A stretch of 56,569 bases of DNA, taken from contig JABSRH010000002.1 of the NCBI GenBank assembly GCA_013215175.1, positions 1 to 56,569 on the forward strand, in the 5' to 3' direction. This stretch comes from Parvularculaceae bacterium. GTDB taxonomy: Bacteria > Pseudomonadota > Alphaproteobacteria > Caulobacterales > Parvularculaceae. Positions 42,984 to 51,717 of this stretch are shown in pieces (position 1 is the stretch's first letter; each line of letters starts with the position of its first letter). The notes under the pieces are model-generated. The model saw only the letters and a program-made list of their open reading frames with translations. It ran no database searches and was not told the DNA's origin. The translations under genes were made by a program, and so were the position numbers.

Positions 42984-44489
42984 TCAACCGGTTCGTTTGA
43001 TCTCAATGCCTTGCTCTTGAACCTTGCGGTAGAGCGTAGAGCGGCCAATGCCCAAACGGCGCGCCACTTCAGACATCTGCCCACGGTACATCTCGATGGC
43101 AGCTGCGATCAGATCACGTTCAATTTGCTGAAGTGAGCGCAAGTGACCGTGATTATCATACACTTCGATGCCTTCAGAAGACGTACTAGAACCTATGGTT
43201 GCGGATGCAACGGATGCGGAAGACAGAACTTCTGTCGGGCCCTCGATCGTTACACTACCTTGGTCAGCGCCGACAGTTGGCGGTCCCGCGAAGACGCCTG
43301 CATCCTCGAAAGCTGATGCCATGGTGGGGAAGTCGCTGGCCGATAGCCACGCGTCCTCGCAGAGGACCACTGCGCGGTAGATGGTGTTTTCCAGCTGACG
43401 GACGTTGCCAGGCCAGTCTTGCGCGACCAACACGTCCATGACTTCGTTGCGCACGCCGCGGACATCGCGTCCTTCTTCAGCGTTATAACGTGAAATGAAG
43501 TGGTTGATCAGGTCAGGAATATCTTCCCGGCGCTGACGAAGAGGCGGAACCTCCACAGGGAAGACGTTCAGGCGGTAGAACAAGTCTTCGCGGAAGGTAC
43601 CGTCTTGGACGGCTTCTGAGAGGTCTCGGTTGGTGGCCGAGATCACGCGAACGTCGACCTTCACAGGACGCTTAGAGCCCACAGGGTCGACTTCACCCTC
43701 TTGCAGGGCACGGAGCAACTTCACCTGGGTCTCAAGCGGCAATTCACCAACCTCATCGAGGAACAGGGTGCCGCCATCGGCCTCCTGGAACTTGCCGATA
43801 TGCTTGCCTGTGGCGCCTGTGAAAGCGCCTTTCTCGTGACCGAAGAGGATCGATTCCACGAGGTTTTCTGGAATGGCACCACAGTTCACGGTGACGAACG
43901 GCGCGCTCGTTCGGTCGGAGCTGCCTTGGATGGCGCGGGCGATCATTTCCTTACCCACACCGCTCTCACCAGTGATGAGGATCGGAATGGTGGAAGCAGC
44001 TGCGCGCTCCGCTAGCTTCAAGCACTGGCGGAAGGCGGGCGAAGTTCCGACGACGTCCGTGAACGTCATTTCGCCTTTGTCTTTGCGCTTGAGGCGGGAC
44101 ACCTCCGTGCGAAGGTTCTTTACGTTGAGAGCATTGGCGATGCCCACGGTGACCCGCTCAGGCGAGGCTGGCTTCACGAAGAAGTCCACGGCGCCAGCTT
44201 GCATGGCCTTCACGACCGTCTCGACCCCACCTTGTGCCGTCAGCATGATGACCGGCAGCTCGGGCTTAAGGGTCTTCAACTCCGCCAGAACTTCCATGCC
44301 GTCTACATTCGGCATCACGAGGTCCAGCATCATCAAGTCGATGGATGCGCCTTTATCGCTGCGCAGCATGTCGAGCGCTTCCTCGCCACCACCGGCCTGT
44401 TTCACAAAATACCCTGCGCGTTCGCAGACAGCCTGCATCAGGCGGCGCTGGGTCGGATCATCATCAACAAGAAAAATAGTCTTCGGCAT
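42984..44489 (-). CDS. Sigma-54-dependent response regulator, TacA/NtrC-type
   Basis: The 501-residue protein has a receiver domain (residues 1-120) with the phospho-aspartate D56 in LMMLDLVMPN, an AAA+ activator domain, and a C-terminal Fis-type helix-turn-helix (EVARRLGIGRSTLYRKVQEQ). The AAA+ part has Walker A GESGVGKE, the sigma-54 contact loop GAFTGA, and GGTLFLDEVGELP. The opening IFLVDDDPTQRRLMQAVCER resembles Caulobacter TacA, which activates cell-cycle and stalk genes; the specific orthology is inferred. No histidine kinase is next to it, so phosphorylation probably comes through a distant partner. Confidence 0.9.
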   Translation of the reverse strand: MPKTIFLVDDDPTQRRLMQAVCERAGYFVKQAGGGEEALDMLRSDKGASIDLMMLDLVMPNVDGMEVLAELKTLKPELPVIMLTAQGGVETVVKAMQAGAVDFFVKPASPERVTVGIANALNVKNLRTEVSRLKRKDKGEMTFTDVVGTSPAFRQCLKLAERAAASTIPILITGESGVGKEMIARAIQGSSDRTSAPFVTVNCGAIPENLVESILFGHEKGAFTGATGKHIGKFQEADGGTLFLDEVGELPLETQVKLLRALQEGEVDPVGSKRPVKVDVRVISATNRDLSEAVQDGTFREDLFYRLNVFPVEVPPLRQRREDIPDLINHFISRYNAEEGRDVRGVRNEVMDVLVAQDWPGNVRQLENTIYRAVVLCEDAWLSASDFPTMASAFEDAGVFAGPPTVGADQGSVTIEGPTEVLSSASVASATIGSSTSSEGIEVYDNHGHLRSLQQIERDLIAAAIEMYRGQMSEVARRLGIGRSTLYRKVQEQGIEIKRTG

Positions 44490-44625
44490 ACGCTCAAAGG
44501 GTTTTCGCCCTTCCCCGTCTCAACTGAGGACGTTGTGCCGTTATGTTGTAAAGATCGGGTTCATTCCGGGACATGTTTTGGGTGGGGCAGTTTGACATTT
44601 CCGCACCAAAGCCACTTCACGTGAA

Positions 44626-44645
44626 CGCCTAACCGTTGCTAGGCG
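44626..44645 (+). repeat. Inverted repeat in the pntAA leader
   Basis: CGCCTA (44626-44631) and TAGGCG (44640-44645) pair around an 8-nt loop, 38 nt before the pntAA start, in the 194-bp divergent spacer from the sigma-54 regulator. A TTGACA word occurs at about 44592-44597, but no convincing -10 lies 17 bp downstream. A hairpin or operator is possible; function not determined. Confidence 0.3.
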
Positions 44646-44683
44646 CCCTCCTTAGACAACCAACACAAGAGAGGTTCGAGCTC

Positions 44684-45775
44684 ATGAAGCTTGCTGGTGT
44701 TAACGCAGCCTCGGAGAAGCGGTCACCGCTGACCCCAGAATCCATCAAGAAATTGAAGGGACTGGGCTATGATGTAGCGGTCGAGCCAGGGCTCGGTGCT
44801 GGCGCTGGGTTCAGCGACAGCGTTCTCGAATCCGCGGGCGCGACGGTGACTGCTGACGCGGCCTCTGGTGCTGAATTGGTTTTAGCATCAGGCGTCTTGG
44901 CCGATGAGGCTGTGAGCAAATTGGCTCGCGGGACCCGCCTGGTAGGAGTGTTGAACCCCTATGACCATGCCGAATCACTGGCGTCCTATGCGAATGCGGG
45001 CGTCGATGCCTTTGCCATGGAGCTCATGCCGCGGATCACCCGTGCTCAGTCCATGGACGTGCTGTCGAGCCAGGCGAACCTTGCTGGCTACAAGGCGGTG
45101 ATTGACGCGTCGGCGCATTACAGCCGCGCTTTCCCGATGATGATGACGGCAGCAGGCACCGTGCCGCCGGCCAAGGTCTTTGTGATGGGTGCTGGCGTGG
45201 CGGGGCTGCAAGCCATCGCTACTGCTCGTCGTCTCGGCGCTGTGGTTTCCGCAACCGACGTGCGCGCCGCGGCTGGTGAGCAGGTCGAGAGCCTGGGCGG
45301 AACCTTCATCTTCGTCAAAGAGGCGATGGAAGAGGGCGAGGGCACCGGCGGTTACGCCAAGGAACTCACGCCGGAACAACAGAAGGCTCAGCAAGAGCTG
45401 GTGGCAGAGCACCTGAAGAAGATGGACGTGGTCATTACGACGGCCCTCATCCCTGGCCGTCCCGCGCCAAAATTGATCACGGCTGAGATGCTGGCGGGCA
45501 TGAAACCGGGTAGCGTTATCGTTGACCTTGCAGCACCGCGCGGTGGGAACGTCGATGGTGAAGCCGAAGGCGTCACCATCCTTCAGCCGGACAACATTCT
45601 CGACGGCTTGGCTGGCGAGGCTTCAAACCTCCTGGCCCGCAACTTCCTCAGCTTCGTGACTTTGATCACGGACAAGGAGGGCGGCAAGGTCCACGTCGAT
45701 CCTGAGGATGAGATCATCCAAGGCATTCAACTGACGCGCGACGGCGACGTCGTGCACGAACGATTTTTGAAATAG
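44684..45775 (+). CDS. pntAA: NAD(P) transhydrogenase subunit alpha part 1 (soluble NAD(H) domain)
   Basis: The 363-residue domain I binds NAD(H) for the proton-translocating transhydrogenase, which makes NADPH at the expense of the proton gradient. It starts MKLAGVNAASEKRSPLTPES, has VLNPYDHAESLASY, the alanine-dehydrogenase-like HYSRAFPMMMTAAGT and the dinucleotide fold GVAGLQAIATARRLGA. ATG 44684 follows GAGG; the frame opens to 44636 but is not family-like there. Three-gene forms (PntAA, PntAB, PntB) are typical of Rhodospirillum and relatives. pntAB follows after 12 nt. Confidence 0.95.
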   Translation: MKLAGVNAASEKRSPLTPESIKKLKGLGYDVAVEPGLGAGAGFSDSVLESAGATVTADAASGAELVLASGVLADEAVSKLARGTRLVGVLNPYDHAESLASYANAGVDAFAMELMPRITRAQSMDVLSSQANLAGYKAVIDASAHYSRAFPMMMTAAGTVPPAKVFVMGAGVAGLQAIATARRLGAVVSATDVRAAAGEQVESLGGTFIFVKEAMEEGEGTGGYAKELTPEQQKAQQELVAEHLKKMDVVITTALIPGRPAPKLITAEMLAGMKPGSVIVDLAAPRGGNVDGEAEGVTILQPDNILDGLAGEASNLLARNFLSFVTLITDKEGGKVHVDPEDEIIQGIQLTRDGDVVHERFLK

Positions 45776-45787
45776 GGAAAGCGGACG

Positions 45788-46258
45788 ATGTCAGACAAAA
45801 AGACAAACGAACAAACCGCTGAAGAGCTTGAAGCCGCTGCGAAAGAGCTTCGCGAAGCCTCCGAGCAACTGGCTGCTGCGTCTGAGCAAGCCGATGCCGC
45901 TGCAGCACAGACCGAAAGCCTGCTGGGTGCCATCGATGCCTTGGCGCACACCGGTGGTCCGGGCCAGTTCATCTACTTGGCGGCCATCTTCGCGTTGGCG
46001 TGCTTCGTTGGCTATTACGTGGTCTGGTCGGTGACGCCCGCACTCCACACACCGCTTATGTCTGTGACCAACGCGGTGTCCTCGGTGGTGATCGTCGGTG
46101 CGCTGATCGCGGTTGGCGCGGATGTCGCTCAGTCGCCCGCTGGTGGTTTGAGCCGCGCTTTAGGTGTGGTTGCCGTGGCCTTGGCATCGGTGAACATCTT
46201 TGGCGGCTTTATGGTCACCAACCGGATGCTCGCGATGTACAAGAAGAAGGAGGGATGA
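45788..46258 (+). CDS. pntAB: NAD(P) transhydrogenase subunit alpha part 2 (membrane), with N-terminal helix
   Basis: The 156-residue protein contains the three or four membrane helices of the PntA membrane part (FIYLAAIFALACFVGYYVVW, SVTNAVSSVVIVGALIAVG, ALGVVAVALASVNIFGGFMV). A distinct N-terminal extension of about 50 residues is very rich in Ala, Glu and Gln (EELEAAAKELREASEQLAAA) and should form a coiled coil or amphipathic helix, longer than in many PntAB. It follows pntAA by 12 nt. Its stop lies just before the alcohol dehydrogenase start, so both are in one operon. Confidence 0.92.
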   Translation: MSDKKTNEQTAEELEAAAKELREASEQLAAASEQADAAAAQTESLLGAIDALAHTGGPGQFIYLAAIFALACFVGYYVVWSVTPALHTPLMSVTNAVSSVVIVGALIAVGADVAQSPAGGLSRALGVVAVALASVNIFGGFMVTNRMLAMYKKKEG

Positions 46259-46265
46259 GCCCTTC

Positions 46266-47438
46266 ATGGTCCGTCCCTTTGCGTTCCACGCTGTGAAGAC
46301 GATTTGCTTCGAGCCCGGCGCCAGCGCTTCGCTGGCCGATCACCTTGGCAATATGCTGGGTGATCGCGTGCTCGTGGTCACAGATCCCGGGCTCGTCGAG
46401 CTTGGTCTTCCGGATGGAGCGATCAATAGCCTCAAGAAGGCGGGTGCTGACGTTTCGGTGTTCTCCGACGTCGAGGCGGACCCGTCGCTCGCCACCGTAG
46501 AGAAAGCGGTAGCCGTGGCCAAAGGTGAGGGCGCGACGGGTATCCTCGGTTTTGGCGGCGGCTCCTCGCTGGACGTTGCCAAGCTGGCCGCCCTGTTGGC
46601 CGGTTCGGGCGAAGACATCGACGACGCATGGGGGGTCGGCAATGCCAAGGGGCCTCGCTTGCCTCTAGCGGCTATCCCCACGACAGCAGGCACAGGCTCG
46701 GAAGTGACGCCTGTCGCCATTGTGACGCTTCCGGATGATGAGAAACGCGGCGTCAGCTCGCCCGTGCTCATTCCGGATGCCGCCATCCTCGACCCGGATC
46801 TGACCTTGGGGCTCCCCGCCCACGTCACGGCGGCGACGGGCATCGACGCAATGGTCCACGCCATCGAGGCATTCACGTCCACTAGCGCGAACAACAATCC
46901 GTTGAGCCAGGCGTCTGCCGTCGAGGCGCTATCGCTCTTGGGGCAGAATATCGAAGCCGCGGTGCGAGAGCCTGCTAACCGCGAGGCTCGCGGCGCCATG
47001 CTGCTCGGCGCGATGCTCGCGGGCCAAGCCTTTGCCAATTCGCCCGTCGCGGCGGTTCATGCGCTCGCCTATCCGCTCGGCGGGACCTTCCATGTGCCGC
47101 ACGGCTTGTCGAATTCTTTGGTGCTGCCGCAGGTGCTGCGCTTCAATGCAGCGGGTTCGGACGATGCACGGGCAGCTTACGCAGCCTTGTCGGATCACGC
47201 TTTTCCAGGCCTTGGCGCTGCGGATGGGACGCAGGCCCAAGCGGCAGCCTTTATCGATCGGTTGGCACAGTTGAGTGCCGACCTTGGTCTCGAGACACAG
47301 CTGCGACAGGTGGGTGTTACGCAGGCGGATCTACCGAAGCTCGCGGCAGACGCGATGAAGCAGACCCGCTTGCTGCAGAACAATCCGCGCCCCGTCACCG
47401 AAGCCGACGCGCTCCACATCTATGAGCAGGCCTTCTGA
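46266..47438 (+). CDS. Iron-type (group III) alcohol dehydrogenase
   Basis: The 390-residue enzyme is an NAD(P)-dependent Fe-ADH. Nucleotide-binding region GFGGGSSLDVAKLAALLA, then the metal site: ATGIDAMVHAIEAFTS with Asp and His, and HALAYPLGGTFHVPHGLSNSL with two more histidines. The substrate is unknown; family members act on aldehydes, alcohols and hydroxyacids. The ATG at 46266 lies 11 nt after a GGAGGG and 7 nt after the pntAB stop. It overlaps the next gene by one base (TGATG). Its place between pntAB and pntB is unusual and may tie its NADPH demand or redox state to the pump (inference). Confidence 0.88.
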   Translation: MVRPFAFHAVKTICFEPGASASLADHLGNMLGDRVLVVTDPGLVELGLPDGAINSLKKAGADVSVFSDVEADPSLATVEKAVAVAKGEGATGILGFGGGSSLDVAKLAALLAGSGEDIDDAWGVGNAKGPRLPLAAIPTTAGTGSEVTPVAIVTLPDDEKRGVSSPVLIPDAAILDPDLTLGLPAHVTAATGIDAMVHAIEAFTSTSANNNPLSQASAVEALSLLGQNIEAAVREPANREARGAMLLGAMLAGQAFANSPVAAVHALAYPLGGTFHVPHGLSNSLVLPQVLRFNAAGSDDARAAYAALSDHAFPGLGAADGTQAQAAAFIDRLAQLSADLGLETQLRQVGVTQADLPKLAADAMKQTRLLQNNPRPVTEADALHIYEQAF

Positions 47439-47875
47439 TGACAGAGCGCAAGGCCCCCTCGACCCGCGACGCCTACAAAGCGTTCCGCACACTCACCACT
47501 CGGTGGGCGGACAATGACGTTTATGGCCACATGAACAATGTGGTTCACTATGCGCTCTTCGATAGCGCCGTGAACGGTTACCTGATCGCTCAGGGTGCTC
47601 TCGTCATTCAGCACAGCGACCAAATCGGACTGGTGGTCGAAACGCGCTGCACTTATCATCGGGAGATCGTTTTCCCAGATGTGGTGCACGCTGGCATTCG
47701 CACCGACCGCGTGGGCAATAGCTCCGTCACCTATGGCATCGGCCTTTTCCGCAACGACGAGACCGAAGCTGCCGCCGAAGGGCAGTTCACCCACGTCTAC
47801 GTGGATCGTGAAAGCCGCCGGCCTCAACCGCTCAACGCGGCCCTCCGTCAAGCCGTGGAGGCCATCGCCGCATGA
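47438..47875 (+). CDS. Acyl-CoA thioesterase (hot-dog fold, 4HBT family)
   Basis: The 145-residue protein is a 4-hydroxybenzoyl-CoA-thioesterase-type hot-dog. The motif TTRWADNDVYGHMNNVVHYALFDS contains the family's catalytic aspartate (in WADND) and the helix that follows. It hydrolyses acyl-CoAs; the chain length is not predictable. It shares one base with the alcohol dehydrogenase (TGATG) and precedes pntB by 73 nt. The ADH/thioesterase pair looks like an insert in the transhydrogenase operon. Confidence 0.9.
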   Translation: MTERKAPSTRDAYKAFRTLTTRWADNDVYGHMNNVVHYALFDSAVNGYLIAQGALVIQHSDQIGLVVETRCTYHREIVFPDVVHAGIRTDRVGNSSVTYGIGLFRNDETEAAAEGQFTHVYVDRESRRPQPLNAALRQAVEAIAA

Positions 47876-47948
47876 CATTCAACGAATGCTTCCCAGCTCT
47901 CTCCAGCGAGAGACGTGAGGGACCCACTGATCAACTCAAGGACGCGCT

Positions 47949-49364
47949 ATGAGCACTGACCTAACAGCCATCCTCTATATCGCTGCTGGTATTCTTTTCA
48001 TTCTTGCCCTGAGGGGTTTGTCGAGCCCGGCAACGTCGCGGCAGGGTAATCGCTACGGCATTATCGGCATGGCGTTGGCCATTGGCGCGACGCTGTTGAG
48101 CGAACAGTTTCTGGCGAGCGCTGGAGCAGGGGCTTGGCTCCTCGTCCTGCTCGGTGTCGGCGTCGGTGGTGCCGTGGGCGGACGGATCGCTCAGAAGGTG
48201 GCGATGACAGATATGCCTCAGCTCGTGGCCGCGTTCCACGCCCTGGTCGGCCTGTCCGCAGTTCTGATCGCCTGGTCGGCTTTCCTGGCTCCCACCGCAT
48301 ACGGCATTGGTGAGCCTGGCGCCATCAAGGCGCAGGCGATTGTTGAGATGGCCATCGGTGTCTTCGTCGGTGCCGTGACCTTCTCGGGCTCGGTGATCGC
48401 TTTCCTTAAGCTCTCCGGCAAGATGTCCGGTGCGCCGATTCTGCTTCCGCAGCGTCACCTCATCAACATCGCGATGGCGGTCGCTTCGGTGCTGTTGATC
48501 GTCATCCTCTGCACCGGTGCGCAAAGCCCGATCTTCTTCCTATTGCTGACGCTGATCGCCTTCGTCATGGGTGTCACGCTGATCATCCCGATCGGCGGCG
48601 GCGACATGCCGGTCGTGGTGTCGATGCTGAACTCCTACTCCGGCTGGGCCGCAGCGGGTATCGGCTTCACGCTACAGAACATGGCGCTGATCATCACGGG
48701 TGCGCTCGTCGGCGCCTCGGGTGCGATCCTCAGCTACATCATGTGTAAGGGCATGAACCGGAACTTCTTCGAGGTGATCCTGGGCGGCTTCGGTGGCGAC
48801 GACGCGGCTGCCGCGGCGAGTGGCCAGGCCGAAGAGCGTCCGATCAAGCAAGGCTCTGCCGAAGACGCGGCCTTCATCATGGCCAACGCTGGCAAGGTCA
48901 TCATCGTGCCGGGCTATGGCATGGCCGTGGCACAGGCGCAGCACGCCCTTCGCGAGATGTGCGACAACCTCAAGGCCGCGGGCGTTGAAGTGAAATACGC
49001 CATCCACCCCGTGGCGGGCCGGATGCCGGGTCACATGAACGTGCTGCTGGCCGAGGCGAACGTGCCTTACGACGAAGTCTTCGAGCTCGAGGACATCAAC
49101 TCCGAGTTCAGCACAGCCGACGTAGCCTTCGTCATCGGCGCGAACGACGTCACGAACCCGGCAGCCAAGACCGACAAGACCTCCGCCATTTATGGCATGC
49201 CGATCCTCGACGTGGAGAACTCCGGTACGGTGCTGTTTGTGAAGCGGGGCATGTCCGCGGGCTATGCCGGCGTTCAGAACGAGCTGTTCTTCCGCGATAA
49301 CACCATGATGCTCTTCGGCGACGCCAAGAAAATGTGCGAGGAAATCGTCAAGTCGATGGACTAA
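47949..49364 (+). CDS. pntB: NAD(P) transhydrogenase subunit beta
   Basis: The 471-residue subunit has eight or nine membrane helices in its first 270 residues, then the soluble NADP(H)-binding domain III with KVIIVPGYGMAVAQAQHALR, HPVAGRMPGHMNVLLAEA and GANDVTNPAAKTDKTS. It completes the pump of PntAA and PntAB. It is separated from pntAB by the alcohol dehydrogenase and thioesterase genes, but all read in the same direction with a gap of 73 nt, so one message is possible. A 6-bp hairpin (AGCGCT twice, 49372-49388) follows its stop, without a U-tract. Confidence 0.95.
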   Translation: MSTDLTAILYIAAGILFILALRGLSSPATSRQGNRYGIIGMALAIGATLLSEQFLASAGAGAWLLVLLGVGVGGAVGGRIAQKVAMTDMPQLVAAFHALVGLSAVLIAWSAFLAPTAYGIGEPGAIKAQAIVEMAIGVFVGAVTFSGSVIAFLKLSGKMSGAPILLPQRHLINIAMAVASVLLIVILCTGAQSPIFFLLLTLIAFVMGVTLIIPIGGGDMPVVVSMLNSYSGWAAAGIGFTLQNMALIITGALVGASGAILSYIMCKGMNRNFFEVILGGFGGDDAAAAASGQAEERPIKQGSAEDAAFIMANAGKVIIVPGYGMAVAQAQHALREMCDNLKAAGVEVKYAIHPVAGRMPGHMNVLLAEANVPYDEVFELEDINSEFSTADVAFVIGANDVTNPAAKTDKTSAIYGMPILDVENSGTVLFVKRGMSAGYAGVQNELFFRDNTMMLFGDAKKMCEEIVKSMD

Positions 49365-49468
49365 CGGCGATAGCGCTTTCTTAGCGCTGGCGACATAGAC
49401 GTCAGGCGGGGGCTGCGCTATGCGCGGCTCCAGCAAAGTTCCACCCTGAGTGCAGAGGGCCAGACGCC

Positions 49469-49705
49469 ATGAGCATTGTACGCAACGAAAACGACAAACT
49501 TCCTCAAGATTTGGTCGATGGCCGTGCTGAGGCCTACACCAACATGATGAACATCGCTTACCTCGTCGGTCTGCCGGTGAGCTTGGCCATCGTCATGTTC
49601 ATCACCTTGATCATGCTCGGCACCGGCTTCTTCAGCTCCGTGTTCCTGGGTGCTGTCACCGGCGTGTTTGTGCTCGTTTTTGCGAAGCTTTTCTTCGTCC
49701 ACTAA
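49469..49705 (+). CDS. Small two-helix membrane protein
   Basis: This 78-residue protein of unknown family has an acidic, soluble N-terminus (about 1-26) and two probable membrane helices (29-53, 55-77; YLVGLPVSLAIVMFITLIML, SSVFLGAVTGVFVLVFAKLFF). ATG 49469 has GAGGG nine bases upstream. It is independent of pntB by 104 nt and precedes a lipoprotein gene by 22 nt. It may be a subunit of a membrane complex, but no partner is identified. Confidence 0.65.
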   Translation: MSIVRNENDKLPQDLVDGRAEAYTNMMNIAYLVGLPVSLAIVMFITLIMLGTGFFSSVFLGAVTGVFVLVFAKLFFVH

Positions 49706-49727
49706 CTCGATTTCAGAGGGGGCCATC

Positions 49728-50933
49728 ATGCGTCAGTTCTTCTTGGGGCTGATCGCCCTCGCTGCTTGCGCAGAGCCAGCTGAAGAGGCGCCGCACCCTG
49801 GCGGGCACGACTTTGCCCCGACGGTCCGCGTCGCGACCTTCAACGTCTCTCTCTACCGCGATGCGCCCGGCGCGTTACTTGAAGATCTCCGCACGAACGA
49901 TGGTCCTCAACTGGCGGCGGTTCGCGAGATCATCCGGCGGGTCAATCCTGACATCCTCGTGCTCAATGAGTTCGACTACGAACAAAGTGAAGATTCGCTG
50001 ACGCTGTTTGCTGAGCAGTTGGGACAAGGCTACGACTACCAAATCGCGATCCCTTCCAATACAGGCGTCCCGAGCGGTATCGATTTCGACGGCGATGGAA
50101 CGAGCGATCATCCCCTAGGCGCGCGCGAATATGGCAACGACAGCTTCGGCTATGGCATCCACCCCGGCCAGTATGCCTTCGCTGTTCTCTCCCGATATCC
50201 TATCGACCGAGAAGCGGTACGGACCTTTCAGAAGTTGCTCTGGAAAGACTTGCCAGACAACCTTCTGCCTACAGATTTCTATTCCGAAGAAGCACAGGGC
50301 GTTTTTCGCCTGAGCTCAAAGAACCACGCTGATGTGCCTATCGATGTTGAGGGCCAGACCGTACACATGGTTTTGGCGCACCCAACGCCGCCAGGGTTCG
50401 ACGGGCCAGAAGATCGCAACGGTCGCCGCAATTTCGACGAGCTACGCTTGGTCCATCACTATGTGACGGGCACAGACGAGATGTGGTTGCGCGATGACCA
50501 GGGTCAAGTAGGTGGATTGTCAGACAACGCCCTGTTCGTGGTGGCTGGCGACTTGAACGCTGACCCCGTTGATGGCGACCGCCCCGAAGGGCAAGAGAAG
50601 CATGCTATCCAGCTTTTGATCGAGCATCCTCGGATCACCGATCCCTTGCCGATGAGCGCTGGCGGCGCTGACGCAGCCCAACGCCAGGGCGGAGGAAACC
50701 TCGAGCAAAAGGGCGACCATCGCCTGGACACCGGCGATTTCAACGATCGATACGTCGGCAACCTGCGCATTGATTACGTCTTACCCTCATCGAACATGAC
50801 GGTCCTGGGCAGCGGGGTGTTTTGGCCCGCTGAGGATGAGCCGGGCTATGACCTCGTGGGCCCTGGCTATCCGCCGGTGAGCTCTGACCACAGACTTGTG
50901 TGGGTTGATTTAGAACTGCCACCGACGCCCTAG
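49728..50933 (+). CDS. Endonuclease/exonuclease/phosphatase-fold lipoprotein
   Basis: The 401-residue protein has a lipobox ALAAC (C15 or so), so it should be lipid-anchored. The rest is an EEP (DNase I-like) domain: VRVATFNVSLYRD at the start, VLNEFDYE with the metal-binding glutamate, AHPTPPGFDGP, VAGDLNADPVDG with the catalytic Asp/Asn, and SSDHRLVWVDL with the terminal Asp-His pair. Secreted members act as nucleases or phosphatases, including phosphate scavenging from DNA. ATG 49728 follows a GAGGGGG; an upstream frame overlaps the previous gene and lacks a signal. Substrate unknown. Confidence 0.86.
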   Translation: MRQFFLGLIALAACAEPAEEAPHPGGHDFAPTVRVATFNVSLYRDAPGALLEDLRTNDGPQLAAVREIIRRVNPDILVLNEFDYEQSEDSLTLFAEQLGQGYDYQIAIPSNTGVPSGIDFDGDGTSDHPLGAREYGNDSFGYGIHPGQYAFAVLSRYPIDREAVRTFQKLLWKDLPDNLLPTDFYSEEAQGVFRLSSKNHADVPIDVEGQTVHMVLAHPTPPGFDGPEDRNGRRNFDELRLVHHYVTGTDEMWLRDDQGQVGGLSDNALFVVAGDLNADPVDGDRPEGQEKHAIQLLIEHPRITDPLPMSAGGADAAQRQGGGNLEQKGDHRLDTGDFNDRYVGNLRIDYVLPSSNMTVLGSGVFWPAEDEPGYDLVGPGYPPVSSDHRLVWVDLELPPTP

Positions 50934-50992
50934 CGCGGGCTGGCACACCTGGGGACGTTTCGCTAAGCACCCTGCAACTTGAGGAGATCTCG

Positions 50993-51706
50993 ATGACGAC
51001 GCTCGCATTGCTTCGCCACGGCCAATCGCAGTGGAACCTGGAAAATCGCTTCACCGGCTGGGTGGATGTGCCGCTCACGGAAAAAGGGGAGGCCGAGGCC
51101 AGCAAGTCAGGCAGCCTGCTGAAAGAGAGCGGCGTGGCGTTTGATGCCTGCTTCACATCGGTCCAGACGCGAGCCATCCGTACCCTGAACCTAGCGCTCG
51201 ATAGCCTGGGTGAAGCCTGGCTGCCAGTAACGAAAGACTGGCGCCTGAATGAGCGCCACTATGGCGGTCTCACGGGCCTCGACAAACAAGAGACGCGTGA
51301 CAAGCACGGCGACGAGCAAGTCCACATCTGGCGTCGCAGCTATGATACCCCACCGCCGGTGCTTGAAGACGCTACGCCGTTTCCCTCTCTGACGGACCGC
51401 CGTTATGCTGGCATCGATGTTCCGAAGACGGAGAGCTTGAAGCTGACGCTTGATCGGGTTGAGCCCTATTGGCAGTCGGACATCGTGCCTGTGATCCAAG
51501 GCGGCAAGAACTTGATCATCGCGGCGCATGGCAACTCGCTTCGGGCGTTGGTGAAGATCCTCTTCGACGTCTCGGACACAGATATTCCGGGTATCGAAAT
51601 CCCCACAGGTAACCCGCTGCTGATCGACCTCGACGGCGCGCTGCAGCCTACGGCAGCACGCTATCTCGATGCTGACAGGGCGAAGTCGCTGCCCGCAGGC
51701 TTCTAG
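50993..51706 (+). CDS. gpmA: 2,3-bisphosphoglycerate-dependent phosphoglycerate mutase
   Basis: The 237-residue enzyme interconverts 3- and 2-phosphoglycerate in glycolysis. The phosphohistidine motif LLRHGQSQWN has H9, followed by NRFTGWVDVPLTEKGEAEA; further motifs are WRLNERHYGGLTGLDK, VEPYWQSDIVP and IIAAHGNSLRALVK with the second catalytic histidine. Length matches GpmA. ATG 50993 has AGGAG six bases upstream. It precedes an alpha/beta hydrolase by 11 nt, likely in one operon. Confidence 0.94.
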   Translation: MTTLALLRHGQSQWNLENRFTGWVDVPLTEKGEAEASKSGSLLKESGVAFDACFTSVQTRAIRTLNLALDSLGEAWLPVTKDWRLNERHYGGLTGLDKQETRDKHGDEQVHIWRRSYDTPPPVLEDATPFPSLTDRRYAGIDVPKTESLKLTLDRVEPYWQSDIVPVIQGGKNLIIAAHGNSLRALVKILFDVSDTDIPGIEIPTGNPLLIDLDGALQPTAARYLDADRAKSLPAGF

Positions 51707-51717
51707 TCTTGGCTGCC

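Noticed and set aside
48672-49436. 254-codon frame antisense to pntB
   Set aside because: pntB domain III is fully conserved on the plus strand; the antisense frame is His/Arg/Val-rich without motifs.
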